Source: Candidatus Moraniibacteriota bacterium (GTDB lineage Bacteria; Patescibacteriota; Minisyncoccia; Moranbacterales; UBA9337). From it: a stretch of 21,003 nucleotides of DNA. This document shows, piece after piece, positions 15,027 through 21,003 of this stretch (the stretch's first letter is position 1; each line of letters starts with the position of its first letter). The DNA is taken from positions 1-21,003 of the forward strand of contig DOKP01000005.1 in NCBI GenBank assembly GCA_003510795.1, in the 5' to 3' direction. A program made the position numbers and the translations under genes. Below the pieces are notes generated by a model. The model saw only the letters and a list, made by a program, of their open reading frames with translations, made no database searches and was not told where the DNA came from.

Positions 15027-16811
15027 ATGCATCAAATTTTTTATATCGATGTCGATGAAGAAGTAAATTCTATTATCGGTAAAATTAAAAAATCAAATTC
15101 CAAATATAATATTTTGGTTATTGCCCAAGGTGCTTTATTGATGCAGAGCGCCGTTAGTTTAAAATTAATAAAAAGAGAAATCGATTCACTTGATAAAAAA
15201 GTGATGATGATTATCAGAGATGAAAGAGCGGCGTCTATGGCTGAGAAAATCGGTTTTCCGGTAAAAAAAAGTTTAGAAGATGTCAAGGGTTTGAATACTC
15301 AAGCAGTATTAAAAAAAACAGATATTCAAGCAAATAGAGAGCTGAATAGAAAGGAATCTGATAGTTTGGATTTAAGTAATGTAGCAGACAAAAAAAATAG
15401 ATTGATTAATTTAGGATCGGACAGTTTCATTTCGGCGGGTGCAATAGCGGAAAGAAAAAGAGAGTCAGATGAAATTAAAAATATCAAATTGTCAGAGAAA
15501 GAAAGCGTTTTCGACAAATTTCCAGAAGATAATACCGGAAATGATTCATTTTTAGAGCAACAAGAAATCGCTTTCAAAAATCTTTTTACAAAATCCCCAG
15601 AGCAAACGATGCCTGAAAATAAGGATGAATTTTCTACAAATAGAATATTGAAATTTCTTTGGATTTTTGCAGTAGTCATTGTAATTTTAATTGCGGGCAT
15701 AGGCGCTTATTTTTTCTTGCCTAGCGCTGAAGTGAAGGTTTTTCCTTTCAATAAGAATGAAAACTTGAGTCTGAAATTAAATGTAGCAGAAGATTCCGGT
15801 AGTTTTGGCGAGCAGAACAGTTTGATTAATTTGAAAACAGAAGTAATTGAAAAAGAGAGTATGCTATCGCTTAATTTTGATGCTAGCGGAGAAAAAGGCG
15901 ATTCAAATCAAAAAGCTCGAGGGAAAATGACTATTTATAATGAATTTAGCGAGGCAAGCCAGATATTGGTAGTTACTACTCGTTTTTTAAGCAATGACAA
16001 TAAATTATTTAGGTTGTTGGAAACAGTTACTGTTCCGGGGATGGCGATGAAAGATGGCAAGATGGAGCCGGGAAAAATAGAAGCGGACATTGTAGCTGAT
16101 GAAGCCGGTGAAGAATTTAATATTAAAGAAGCCACTTTCACAATTCCAGGTTTCAAGGGAAGTTCTAAATATGAAAAATTTTATGCAAAATTGGAGCAAG
16201 AGACAAAGGGCGGCGGTAGCAGTGGCAACGGGTTGAAAGTAGTTTCTAAAAGTGATATTGAGAGCGCCAAATTTAAAACAGAAGAGCAATTGAAGACTCA
16301 GTTAAGAGAGAATATTAAAAATAGCCTGACGGAAGAAAAATATTTACTGGACAATGCGATGGCTTATGAAGTTGTGGATTTTTCTGTTTTTCCTGAGGAA
16401 GGCTCAATTACTGAAAATTTTGAATATCAGGCAAAAATTAAAATCAAAGCACTTGTATTTTCTGCCAAAGAAATGAATGAAAAGATAACTAGTTTCATTA
16501 AAGCTAATTCTGATCAAGATAAATTTTCCATGGAATTAATTTCTTTTGAAAATAATTATGGAAATGCTGATATTGATTTTTCTAAGAAAACGATAAAGAT
16601 GGATGTGAACGTGAATGCAAAATTAAGATCTAAAATTGATGCAGATAAAATTTCAAATAGTTTAGCCGGAAAGAATAGAGATGAACTCAGTGATGTAGTG
16701 CGCAATTATCCGGAAATAAGCAAAGTAGAAGCAGTGATTTCACCCAGTTTTCTTTCTAATAGTTTTCCTCGGTATCCTTCTAGGATAAAAGTTACACTTA
16801 GCCAAGACTAG
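15027..16811 (+). CDS. Single-pass membrane protein with baseplate-J-like domain
   Basis: A 594-residue protein in three parts. Residues 1-95 form a compact alpha/beta domain (pattern IDVDEEVNSIIGKIK, then NILVIAQGALLMQSAVSLKL, then IGFPVKKSLEDV). I recall this domain from many Patescibacteria and cyanobacterial membrane proteins. A charged linker follows, then one membrane helix at about 206-231. The C-terminal part is presumably outside the membrane. At about 298-390 it contains segments such as GKMTIYNEFS, PGKIEADIVADEAGEEFNI and FTIPGFKGS, as in proteins called baseplate J/gp47-like in this phylum. A Gly/Ser-rich loop lies near residue 400. There are no other phage genes, so a tailed-phage origin is unlikely. 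It is 15 bases after the FtsA/PilM-like gene and may be its membrane partner. Confidence 0.7.
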   Translation: MHQIFYIDVDEEVNSIIGKIKKSNSKYNILVIAQGALLMQSAVSLKLIKREIDSLDKKVMMIIRDERAASMAEKIGFPVKKSLEDVKGLNTQAVLKKTDIQANRELNRKESDSLDLSNVADKKNRLINLGSDSFISAGAIAERKRESDEIKNIKLSEKESVFDKFPEDNTGNDSFLEQQEIAFKNLFTKSPEQTMPENKDEFSTNRILKFLWIFAVVIVILIAGIGAYFFLPSAEVKVFPFNKNENLSLKLNVAEDSGSFGEQNSLINLKTEVIEKESMLSLNFDASGEKGDSNQKARGKMTIYNEFSEASQILVVTTRFLSNDNKLFRLLETVTVPGMAMKDGKMEPGKIEADIVADEAGEEFNIKEATFTIPGFKGSSKYEKFYAKLEQETKGGGSSGNGLKVVSKSDIESAKFKTEEQLKTQLRENIKNSLTEEKYLLDNAMAYEVVDFSVFPEEGSITENFEYQAKIKIKALVFSAKEMNEKITSFIKANSDQDKFSMELISFENNYGNADIDFSKKTIKMDVNVNAKLRSKIDADKISNSLAGKNRDELSDVVRNYPEISKVEAVISPSFLSNSFPRYPSRIKVTLSQD

Positions 16812-16841
16812 TTATTTTAAAAATCAAACTCTTTCAAAAAA

Positions 16842-16866
16842 TCTGTTATTGTGCAATAATAACAGA
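16842..16866. terminator. Hairpin between the baseplate-J-like gene and dnaG
   Basis: TCTGTTATT (16842-16850) and AATAACAGA (16858-16866) pair perfectly around a seven-base loop. On the plus strand no T-run follows. On the minus strand the hairpin is followed by a run of six T, but no minus-strand gene ends here. It could be a weak terminator, a processing site or an operator in the 76-base spacer. Confidence 0.4.
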
Positions 16867-16887
16867 CACTATTTATAAACTAAAATA

Positions 16888-18687
16888 ATGAGCCAAGAAA
16901 TAGAAGCTATAAAAGCTAAATTAAATATTGTGGATTTAATCGGAGAATATGTGCGCTTGCAAAAAGCAGGCAATAATTGGAAAGCATGTTGTCCATTCCA
17001 CAATGAAAAAACTCCATCTTTTTCTGTCAGCGAGGATAAGCAGGTTTGGCATTGCTTTGGTTGTGGCAAGGGCGGAGATGCTTTTGGCTTTTTGATGGAG
17101 ATAGAAGGATTAAGTTTTAGGGAGGCCTTGGAAAACTTAGCTCAAAAAACAGGAGTGGAATTGCCTAAGTATAGCGCAAGAGAAAATATAACTAATTTAG
17201 AAAAAAATAAAATAGAAGATATCTTAGAAGAAGCAACTCTGTTTTACGAAAAGCAACTTTGGGAAACCGAAGGCGGAAAAAAAATTCTAGAATATCTCAA
17301 AGGACGAGGATTGGAAGAATCGACAGTGCGTGATTTTAGGTTGGGGTATGCTCCTGACGGCTGGAGAAATATCGCGCAATTTTTGGTAGGCAGAAATTAT
17401 AAAATAGGAGACATTTTAAGGGCGGGATTGGTTATCCATAAAGAGGGGAAAAGCCAAGAAATAGAAAATTTTTATGATCGATTTAGGAATAGAATAATGT
17501 TCCCAATTACTAATCCAGTTGGGAAAGTAATCGGATATTCAGCTAGAATTGTTCCTGGAGAAGATGAGTCTCAGGCTAAATATATTAACACTCCTGAAAC
17601 TGAAGTTTACCATAAGAGCAATGTTTTGTATGGAATAGATAAAGCTAAGATGAGTGCCAAAGAAAAAGATTGGATTCTTCTAGTAGAGGGTCAGATGGAT
17701 GTTATTGCCACTAATCAGGCTGGTATAAAAAATACTGTTGCGGTTTCGGGCACAGCTCTTACATTGGAACAGTTGAGTATCATTAAGAGGTATACAAAAA
17801 ATATAAGAATGTTTTTTGATATGGATGAAGCCGGGCAAAAAGCGGCTAAACGTAGCGCCCAGTTAGCTTTCGATAAGGAATTAAATGTCTCTATTGTTTC
17901 AATTGATAGCGGAAAAGATGCGGCGGATGCAGTGAAAGAAGATGTGCAAAAATTCATAAAAGCAATCGACGGCTCAGCTGTGGCAATGAATTATTTTATT
18001 GAGAAAACTTTGCGCGGGAGAAATAAATCAGATATTGAAGATAAGAAAAAAATAATTGAAGAATTGTCCGGTTTGATTAATAGTTTTTCAAACAAAATTG
18101 AGCGGGAGCATTGGACGAGAGAAGTGGCGGAAAGATTGAATATATCGGAAAGTGCTTTACGGGAAGAATTTGGCAAGAGAAATTTTTCTGCCAGTAGCAA
18201 TAAAGATCACAATTTGAACTATATCAATCCAAGCAATAACAAAAACAGTTATGACAAAATTAAAGATATCCAAATTCAAATAATGGGGACATTTATTAGC
18301 GATAATAGCATCTGGAAAGAGGCTACTCGGAAATACAAAGGAGAAATAAGCGAATATTTTAATAATCCAAAGATAGTGGAAATTATTCTGGATAAAGGGA
18401 AACTATACGATTTTAATTTTGAAAAGTTATTAGATGGATTGAATAACTTGGAACAAAAGAAATTTTTGCGAGAATTGTATTTCAAAAATTGCGAAAAGAA
18501 TGAAGAAATCGTATCAGCCAAAGATAGATGGCGGGTAGTTGATCAATATTTCGTAGAGCTAAAACGGGAAGTCATCAGGGGAAAAAGTGCGATTATCATA
18601 AATGAAATCAAAGAAGCAGAAAAAAGAGGCGATAAAGAGGAGCTGAAAAGATTGACTAGCAAGTTGATGGATTTGAATAAAATTTAG
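16888..18687 (+). CDS. dnaG: DNA primase DnaG
   Basis: A 599-residue bacterial primase that makes the RNA primers for DNA replication. The N-terminal CHC2 zinc ribbon is complete, with C35, H38, C56 and C59 (CPFH ... HCFGCG). The catalytic core contains the basic motif FYDRFRNRIMFPI and the TOPRIM fold, with E267 (LLVEGQMD) and the acidic pair D311-x-D313 (FFDMDEAG). The C-terminal 180 residues are helical and poorly conserved, as expected for the helicase-binding domain. The length is normal. No Shine-Dalgarno sequence is visible before the ATG. It is followed by rpoD after 116 bases, the order found in the macromolecular synthesis operon of many bacteria. Here rpsU is not upstream. Confidence 0.95.
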   Translation: MSQEIEAIKAKLNIVDLIGEYVRLQKAGNNWKACCPFHNEKTPSFSVSEDKQVWHCFGCGKGGDAFGFLMEIEGLSFREALENLAQKTGVELPKYSARENITNLEKNKIEDILEEATLFYEKQLWETEGGKKILEYLKGRGLEESTVRDFRLGYAPDGWRNIAQFLVGRNYKIGDILRAGLVIHKEGKSQEIENFYDRFRNRIMFPITNPVGKVIGYSARIVPGEDESQAKYINTPETEVYHKSNVLYGIDKAKMSAKEKDWILLVEGQMDVIATNQAGIKNTVAVSGTALTLEQLSIIKRYTKNIRMFFDMDEAGQKAAKRSAQLAFDKELNVSIVSIDSGKDAADAVKEDVQKFIKAIDGSAVAMNYFIEKTLRGRNKSDIEDKKKIIEELSGLINSFSNKIEREHWTREVAERLNISESALREEFGKRNFSASSNKDHNLNYINPSNNKNSYDKIKDIQIQIMGTFISDNSIWKEATRKYKGEISEYFNNPKIVEIILDKGKLYDFNFEKLLDGLNNLEQKKFLRELYFKNCEKNEEIVSAKDRWRVVDQYFVELKREVIRGKSAIIINEIKEAEKRGDKEELKRLTSKLMDLNKI

Positions 18688-18702
18688 CAAAATGTTTGCT
18701 TG

Positions 18703-18741
18703 CAGTTGTTTTTATGCTAGAAATAGTATAGAATACAACTG
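18703..18741 (+). promoter_or_regulatory. GAAA-capped hairpin with embedded promoter-like boxes before rpoD
   Basis: CAGTTGT (18703-18709) pairs with ACAACTG (18735-18741). Three more pairs follow (18710-18712 with 18731-18733, including one G-U), with T18734 bulged. TATGCTA (18713-18719) then pairs with TAGTATA (18724-18730), closed by a GAAA tetraloop. This gives about 17 base pairs in 39 bases, with one G-U pair in each inner segment. The same DNA contains TTGTTT (18706-18711), 17 bp, TAGAAT (18729-18734), a plausible promoter for rpoD. No T-run follows, so it is not a classic terminator. It may be an operator, or an RNA processing site. Confidence 0.6.
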
Positions 18742-18803
18742 TTGAGGAAGGGCATTTTTGCATTGATATTTTTTGTTTTTTAACTAGCATTACTTTCAAA
18801 AAA

Positions 18804-20225
18804 ATGGTTACAATCAAAAAAAGGAACAATAAAAAAATAACTGCCAATAAAAAAGGGATTGCCAAAAAATCTCTCAAGAGAAACGTTGCGCCAAAATCAA
18901 AAAATAAAAAGGCGATCAAGAAAAATGTTAAAAAGAATTTTAAAAAGATAGTTAAAAATAAGAATATTGCAAAAAATATTAAGAAAACTGTGAAAAAAGA
19001 TAAAAAAATAATTAAGAAAAAATTGAAAAAAATAAATAAAAAGATGGTCAAAGCAACGCCGAAAAAATCAGTCAAAAAATCGGCGGGATTAAATAAAGAC
19101 AAGAAGGCGCTTAAGCCCAAAGAAAAAATAAATAATGTCATAGATGATTTAGTTTCTCGCGGAAAGCAACGGGGCTTTATAACAGAAGATGAGATTATTC
19201 ATACTTTTCCAGATATGGAAAAGAATATCGAAGAATTAGAAGAGCTTTATAGTAAGCTGGAAACGGGCGGAGTGAGAATAATGAGTTCAGGCGAAGTAAT
19301 TAAAAACGAAACGGACAAAATTGCGGAAGATTTTGTGGTTGAGAAAAATAAAGCCGGTAAAAAGAAAAAGAAAACCGTGGAAGAATCGGAGCCTAATTAT
19401 AATGATTCAGTTCAGATGTATTTGCGGGAGATTGGCAAGGTTCCTCTTTTGAAATCTGATGACGAGGTTCGGTTGGCGAAATTAATTGAAAAAGGAGAGA
19501 TTTCCGCCAAGCAAAAATTAACCGAAGCTAACCTTCGTTTAGTGGTGAGTATCGCCAAAAAATACGTGGGCAGATCTAATAATTTGTCTTTATTAGATTT
19601 GATTCAAGAAGGAAATATCGGACTATTTAAAGCAGTAGAGAAATTCGATTATCATAAGGGTTATAAATTTTCCACTTATGCAACGTGGTGGATTCGCCAA
19701 GCGATTACTCGAGCCCTAGCTGATCAATCCAGAACGATTCGTATCCCGGTACATATGGTAGAAACTATTAATAAATATACTCAGATAGTGAGACAATTGG
19801 TGCAGGAATTGGGTCGAGAGCCTTTGGCAGAGGAAATTGCTGCTGAAATGGATATGGAAGTGGACAAGATTAGACACATTCAAAAAATTTCCCAAGAAAC
19901 AGTTTCTTTGGAGACTTCTATCGGAGATAGTGATGATGATAGTGTGTTGGGTGATTTTATCGAAGACACAGAAACTATCATGCCAGACCAAACTGCCTCA
20001 CGAACTTTGCTCAAAAGTCATGTGATTGAAATACTGGAAGAATTGAGCCCAAGAGAACAAAGAATTTTAAAAATTCGTTTTGGTTTGGATGATGGCGTAA
20101 CTCATACTTTGGAAGAAGTGGGACAAGAGTTTGGAGTAACACGAGAGCGTATCCGACAAATTGAAGCTAAAGCACTGGACAAAATAAGAAATCAAAAAGG
20201 TCTCGGAAAATTAAGAGATTATTAA
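18804..20225 (+). CDS. rpoD: Primary sigma factor (sigma-70/RpoD) with lysine-rich N-terminus
   Basis: A 473-residue housekeeping sigma factor that directs RNA polymerase to -35/-10 promoters. After a basic extension (residues 1-110) comes a region-1.1-like segment (about 110-165, with the GFITEDEI motif). Region 1.2 follows (from about 198, DSVQMYLREIGKVPLL), then region 2 with LRLVVSIAKKY, LDLIQEGNIGLFKAVEKFD and YKFSTYATWWIRQAI. Region 3 and region 4 follow, the latter with the -35 recognition helix in GVTRERIRQIEAKAL. All core regions are intact. The odd part is the first 108 residues, which hold 46 lysines and resemble a histone-H1-like tail. The gene follows dnaG after a structured 116-base spacer that may hold its own promoter. 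The ATG at 18804 is the only start that includes the tail. Without the tail, initiation could in principle fall at Met81 or later. Confidence 0.95.
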   Translation: MVTIKKRNNKKITANKKGIAKKSLKRNVAPKSKNKKAIKKNVKKNFKKIVKNKNIAKNIKKTVKKDKKIIKKKLKKINKKMVKATPKKSVKKSAGLNKDKKALKPKEKINNVIDDLVSRGKQRGFITEDEIIHTFPDMEKNIEELEELYSKLETGGVRIMSSGEVIKNETDKIAEDFVVEKNKAGKKKKKTVEESEPNYNDSVQMYLREIGKVPLLKSDDEVRLAKLIEKGEISAKQKLTEANLRLVVSIAKKYVGRSNNLSLLDLIQEGNIGLFKAVEKFDYHKGYKFSTYATWWIRQAITRALADQSRTIRIPVHMVETINKYTQIVRQLVQELGREPLAEEIAAEMDMEVDKIRHIQKISQETVSLETSIGDSDDDSVLGDFIEDTETIMPDQTASRTLLKSHVIEILEELSPREQRILKIRFGLDDGVTHTLEEVGQEFGVTRERIRQIEAKALDKIRNQKGLGKLRDY

Positions 20226-20241
20226 GATTAAAAATAAAATT

Positions 20242-20547
20242 ATGGAACAAATGCCAATAGAAAAAAATAAATTTGAGATTAAAAAAAGTAAAGCGGAGGG
20301 TTTTTTGCATACAATAGAAACTCTTAGAAATATGAGTGCTGAAGGCTCTAGGCGTTATGCCGTTTTGAGTTTTTGTGACCTGATTTTAAATGAAGTTGAA
20401 AATTCTCAATCTCAGTCTAAAAATGTTAATATTGACATACTTAGAAAAAGAATCGAAGAATTGAGAGAAAAAGGCAAAGACAGTAATTATAATGGTGATG
20501 ATGAATTGTCAAAAATCATAGAAGATGTAAAATCTTTAGTTAAGTAG
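20242..20547 (+). CDS. Small hypothetical helical protein after rpoD
   Basis: 101 residues, charged and mostly helical, with one short hydrophobic stretch (YAVLSFCDLILNEV, about 38-51) that is too short and too polar for a sure membrane segment. I do not recognise a family. It starts 16 bases after the rpoD stop on the same strand and is followed by a terminator at 20626, so it is the last gene of the dnaG-rpoD transcription unit. A role next to the sigma factor is not shown. Confidence 0.6.
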   Translation: MEQMPIEKNKFEIKKSKAEGFLHTIETLRNMSAEGSRRYAVLSFCDLILNEVENSQSQSKNVNIDILRKRIEELREKGKDSNYNGDDELSKIIEDVKSLVK

Positions 20548-20625
20548 CCTTACCAAAAGATGGATTTAAAAATTAAGATTGTTGAGCTCTTGATTTATTA
20601 TATAGATAATATATAATAGTCTTTG

Positions 20626-20674
20626 TTGGCTTTGATGCTGTATTTTTCAACATTTAAAGCCAATAATTTTTTTA
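20626..20674 (+). terminator. Rho-independent-like terminator of the rpoD unit
   Basis: TTGGCTTT (20626-20633) pairs with AAAGCCAA (20656-20663). Inside, ATGCTG can pair imperfectly with CAACAT. TAATTTTTTT follows directly. It lies 79 bases after the small hypothetical gene. Confidence 0.65.
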
Positions 20675-20684
20675 TATTAGATTT

Positions 20685-20729
20685 CCCCTCTCCCCCTTTG
20701 GAGGGGGAGAATTAAAGAGGGGGTGGGTT
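20685..20729. repeat. C/G-rich inverted repeat, full copy
   Basis: CTCCCCC (20690-20696) pairs with GGGGGAG (20703-20709) around TTTGGA. CCCCTC (20685-20690) can alternatively pair with the later GAGGGGG (20717-20723). It stands out sharply from the AT-rich flanks and resembles the short CCCCTC...GAGGGG dispersed repeats found between genes in many bacterial genomes. A related element starts at 20985. Confidence 0.6.
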
Positions 20730-20791
20730 GTATACTAATTTTTAAAATTTGATTAATAATTTTATTGTTAATCAAACATTGAAAATTTTAT

Positions 20792-20866
20792 TCCGCGATA
20801 GCTCAGTGGTAGAGCAGTTGACTGTTAATCAATTGGTCGGGGGTTCGAATCCCTCTCGCGGAGCCA
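20792..20866 (+). tRNA. tRNA-Asn (GTT)
   Basis: A complete cloverleaf. The acceptor stem is TCCGCGA (20792-20798) with TCGCGGA (20856-20862). The D stem is GCTC/GAGC. The anticodon stem is GTTGA/TCAAT around the loop CTGTTAA, with anticodon GTT at 20824-20826. A five-base variable loop and the T arm with TTCGAAT follow. The discriminator is G20863 and CCA is encoded at 20864-20866. Anticodon GTT reads AAC and AAU, so the charge is asparagine. It is a single tRNA gene followed by its own terminator. Confidence 0.95.
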
Positions 20867-20880
20867 CCACAAAAAACTCA

Positions 20881-20911
20881 AAAAGACTACCTTGGCAGGA
20901 TAGTCTTTTTT
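20881..20911 (+). terminator. Terminator of tRNA-Asn
   Basis: AAAAGACTA (20881-20889) pairs with TAGTCTTTT (20901-20909). Two further C-G pairs (20890-20891 with 20898-20899) extend it past a single bulged A. The loop is TTGGCA and the stem runs into TTTTTT. It is 15 bases after the encoded CCA. Confidence 0.85.
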
Positions 20912-20984
20912 ATTTTGAAAATTTATTTGGTGCTTGAGCGTATTATATATTAATTGATGAGTATAGAATTAAAATATAAAAAGA

Positions 20985-21003
20985 AACCCCCTCCCAACCT
21001 CCC
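20985..21003. repeat. C-rich inverted repeat, second copy cut by window edge
   Basis: AACCCCCTCCC followed by AACCTCCC resembles the reverse complement of the right half of the element at 20685-20729. The other half would lie beyond the end of the window. Confidence 0.45.

Noticed and set aside
15027..16811. Phage tail origin for the baseplate-J-like gene
   Set aside because: There is no tail, capsid, terminase or lysis gene nearby. The protein has a cytoplasmic domain and a membrane helix unlike phage gp47, and its neighbours are cellular genes.
18656..19141. Minus-strand open frame rich in Phe and Leu opposite the start of rpoD
   Set aside because: It is the antisense reading of the lysine codons in the sigma factor tail; AAA and AAG read as TTT and CTT. 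Nothing supports a membrane protein gene.
20590..20617. Promoter-like TTGATT, 16 bp, TATAAT
   Set aside because: The predicted start would fall directly at the terminator hairpin at 20626, leaving no transcript body. It is likely chance in AT-rich DNA.
20749..20937. Plus-strand open frame of 62 codons
   Set aside because: It runs straight through the tRNA-Asn gene and its terminator, so coding is not credible.

Overview
The window looks like a chromosomal segment of a Patescibacteria (Candidate Phyla Radiation) bacterium. It is AT-rich, and its genes are short-spaced and start with ATG, mostly without a recognisable Shine-Dalgarno sequence. Several protein types are ones I associate with that radiation: a TraG/VirB4-like ATPase next to a VirB2-like pilin, an actin-like FtsA/PilM protein followed by a baseplate-J-like membrane protein, a small DUF5663-like protein, and large acidic coiled-coil proteins. 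The genus cannot be read from the sequence. The standard genetic code fits: every family-recognisable ORF is intact. All 13 genes stop at TAA (8) or TAG (5), and none at TGA.

Layout. (1) 1-2096: a minus-strand GT39/PMT-type membrane glycosyltransferase bracketed by two copies of a palindromic intergenic repeat (1-124 truncated by the window edge, and 1874-1970). A good extended -10 promoter at 2035-2063 starts the plus-strand block. (2) 2097-8948: three plus-strand genes of unknown function: an 800-aa acidic helical protein, a 1375-aa coiled-coil protein with central hydrophobic helices, and a small helical protein whose true start is probably 8685. (3) 8949-9203: a spacer full of inverted repeats. 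(4) 9204-12716: a small adaptor-like protein, a TraG/VirB4-like ATPase and a VirB2/TrbC-like pilin. The first and last of these are each preceded by a similar hairpin ending in ATTTAACGGG. (5) 12726-16811: a PfkB sugar kinase, an FtsA/PilM actin-like ATPase and a baseplate-J-like single-pass membrane protein, spaced 9-15 bp apart. (6) 16888-20547: DnaG primase, a sigma-70 (RpoD) with an unusual lysine-rich N-terminal extension, and a small hypothetical gene. This recalls the dnaG-rpoD macromolecular synthesis operon, with a strong GAAA-capped hairpin between the two genes. (7) 20548-21003: a terminator, a C/G-rich inverted repeat, tRNA-Asn(GTT) with its own terminator, and the start of a second C/G-rich repeat cut by the window edge.

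How the genes may work together: blocks 2, 4 and 5 look like parts of the cell-envelope and surface machinery (large envelope-associated coiled-coil proteins, a secretion or pilus ATPase, a pilin-like subunit, an actin-like scaffold). Block 6 is core replication and transcription. The most interesting unexplained material is the giant coiled-coil pair next to the ATPase/pilin genes, the structured leaders in front of those genes, the dnaG-rpoD hairpin and the lysine-rich sigma factor extension. There is no CRISPR array, rRNA, transposase or phage module in the window.
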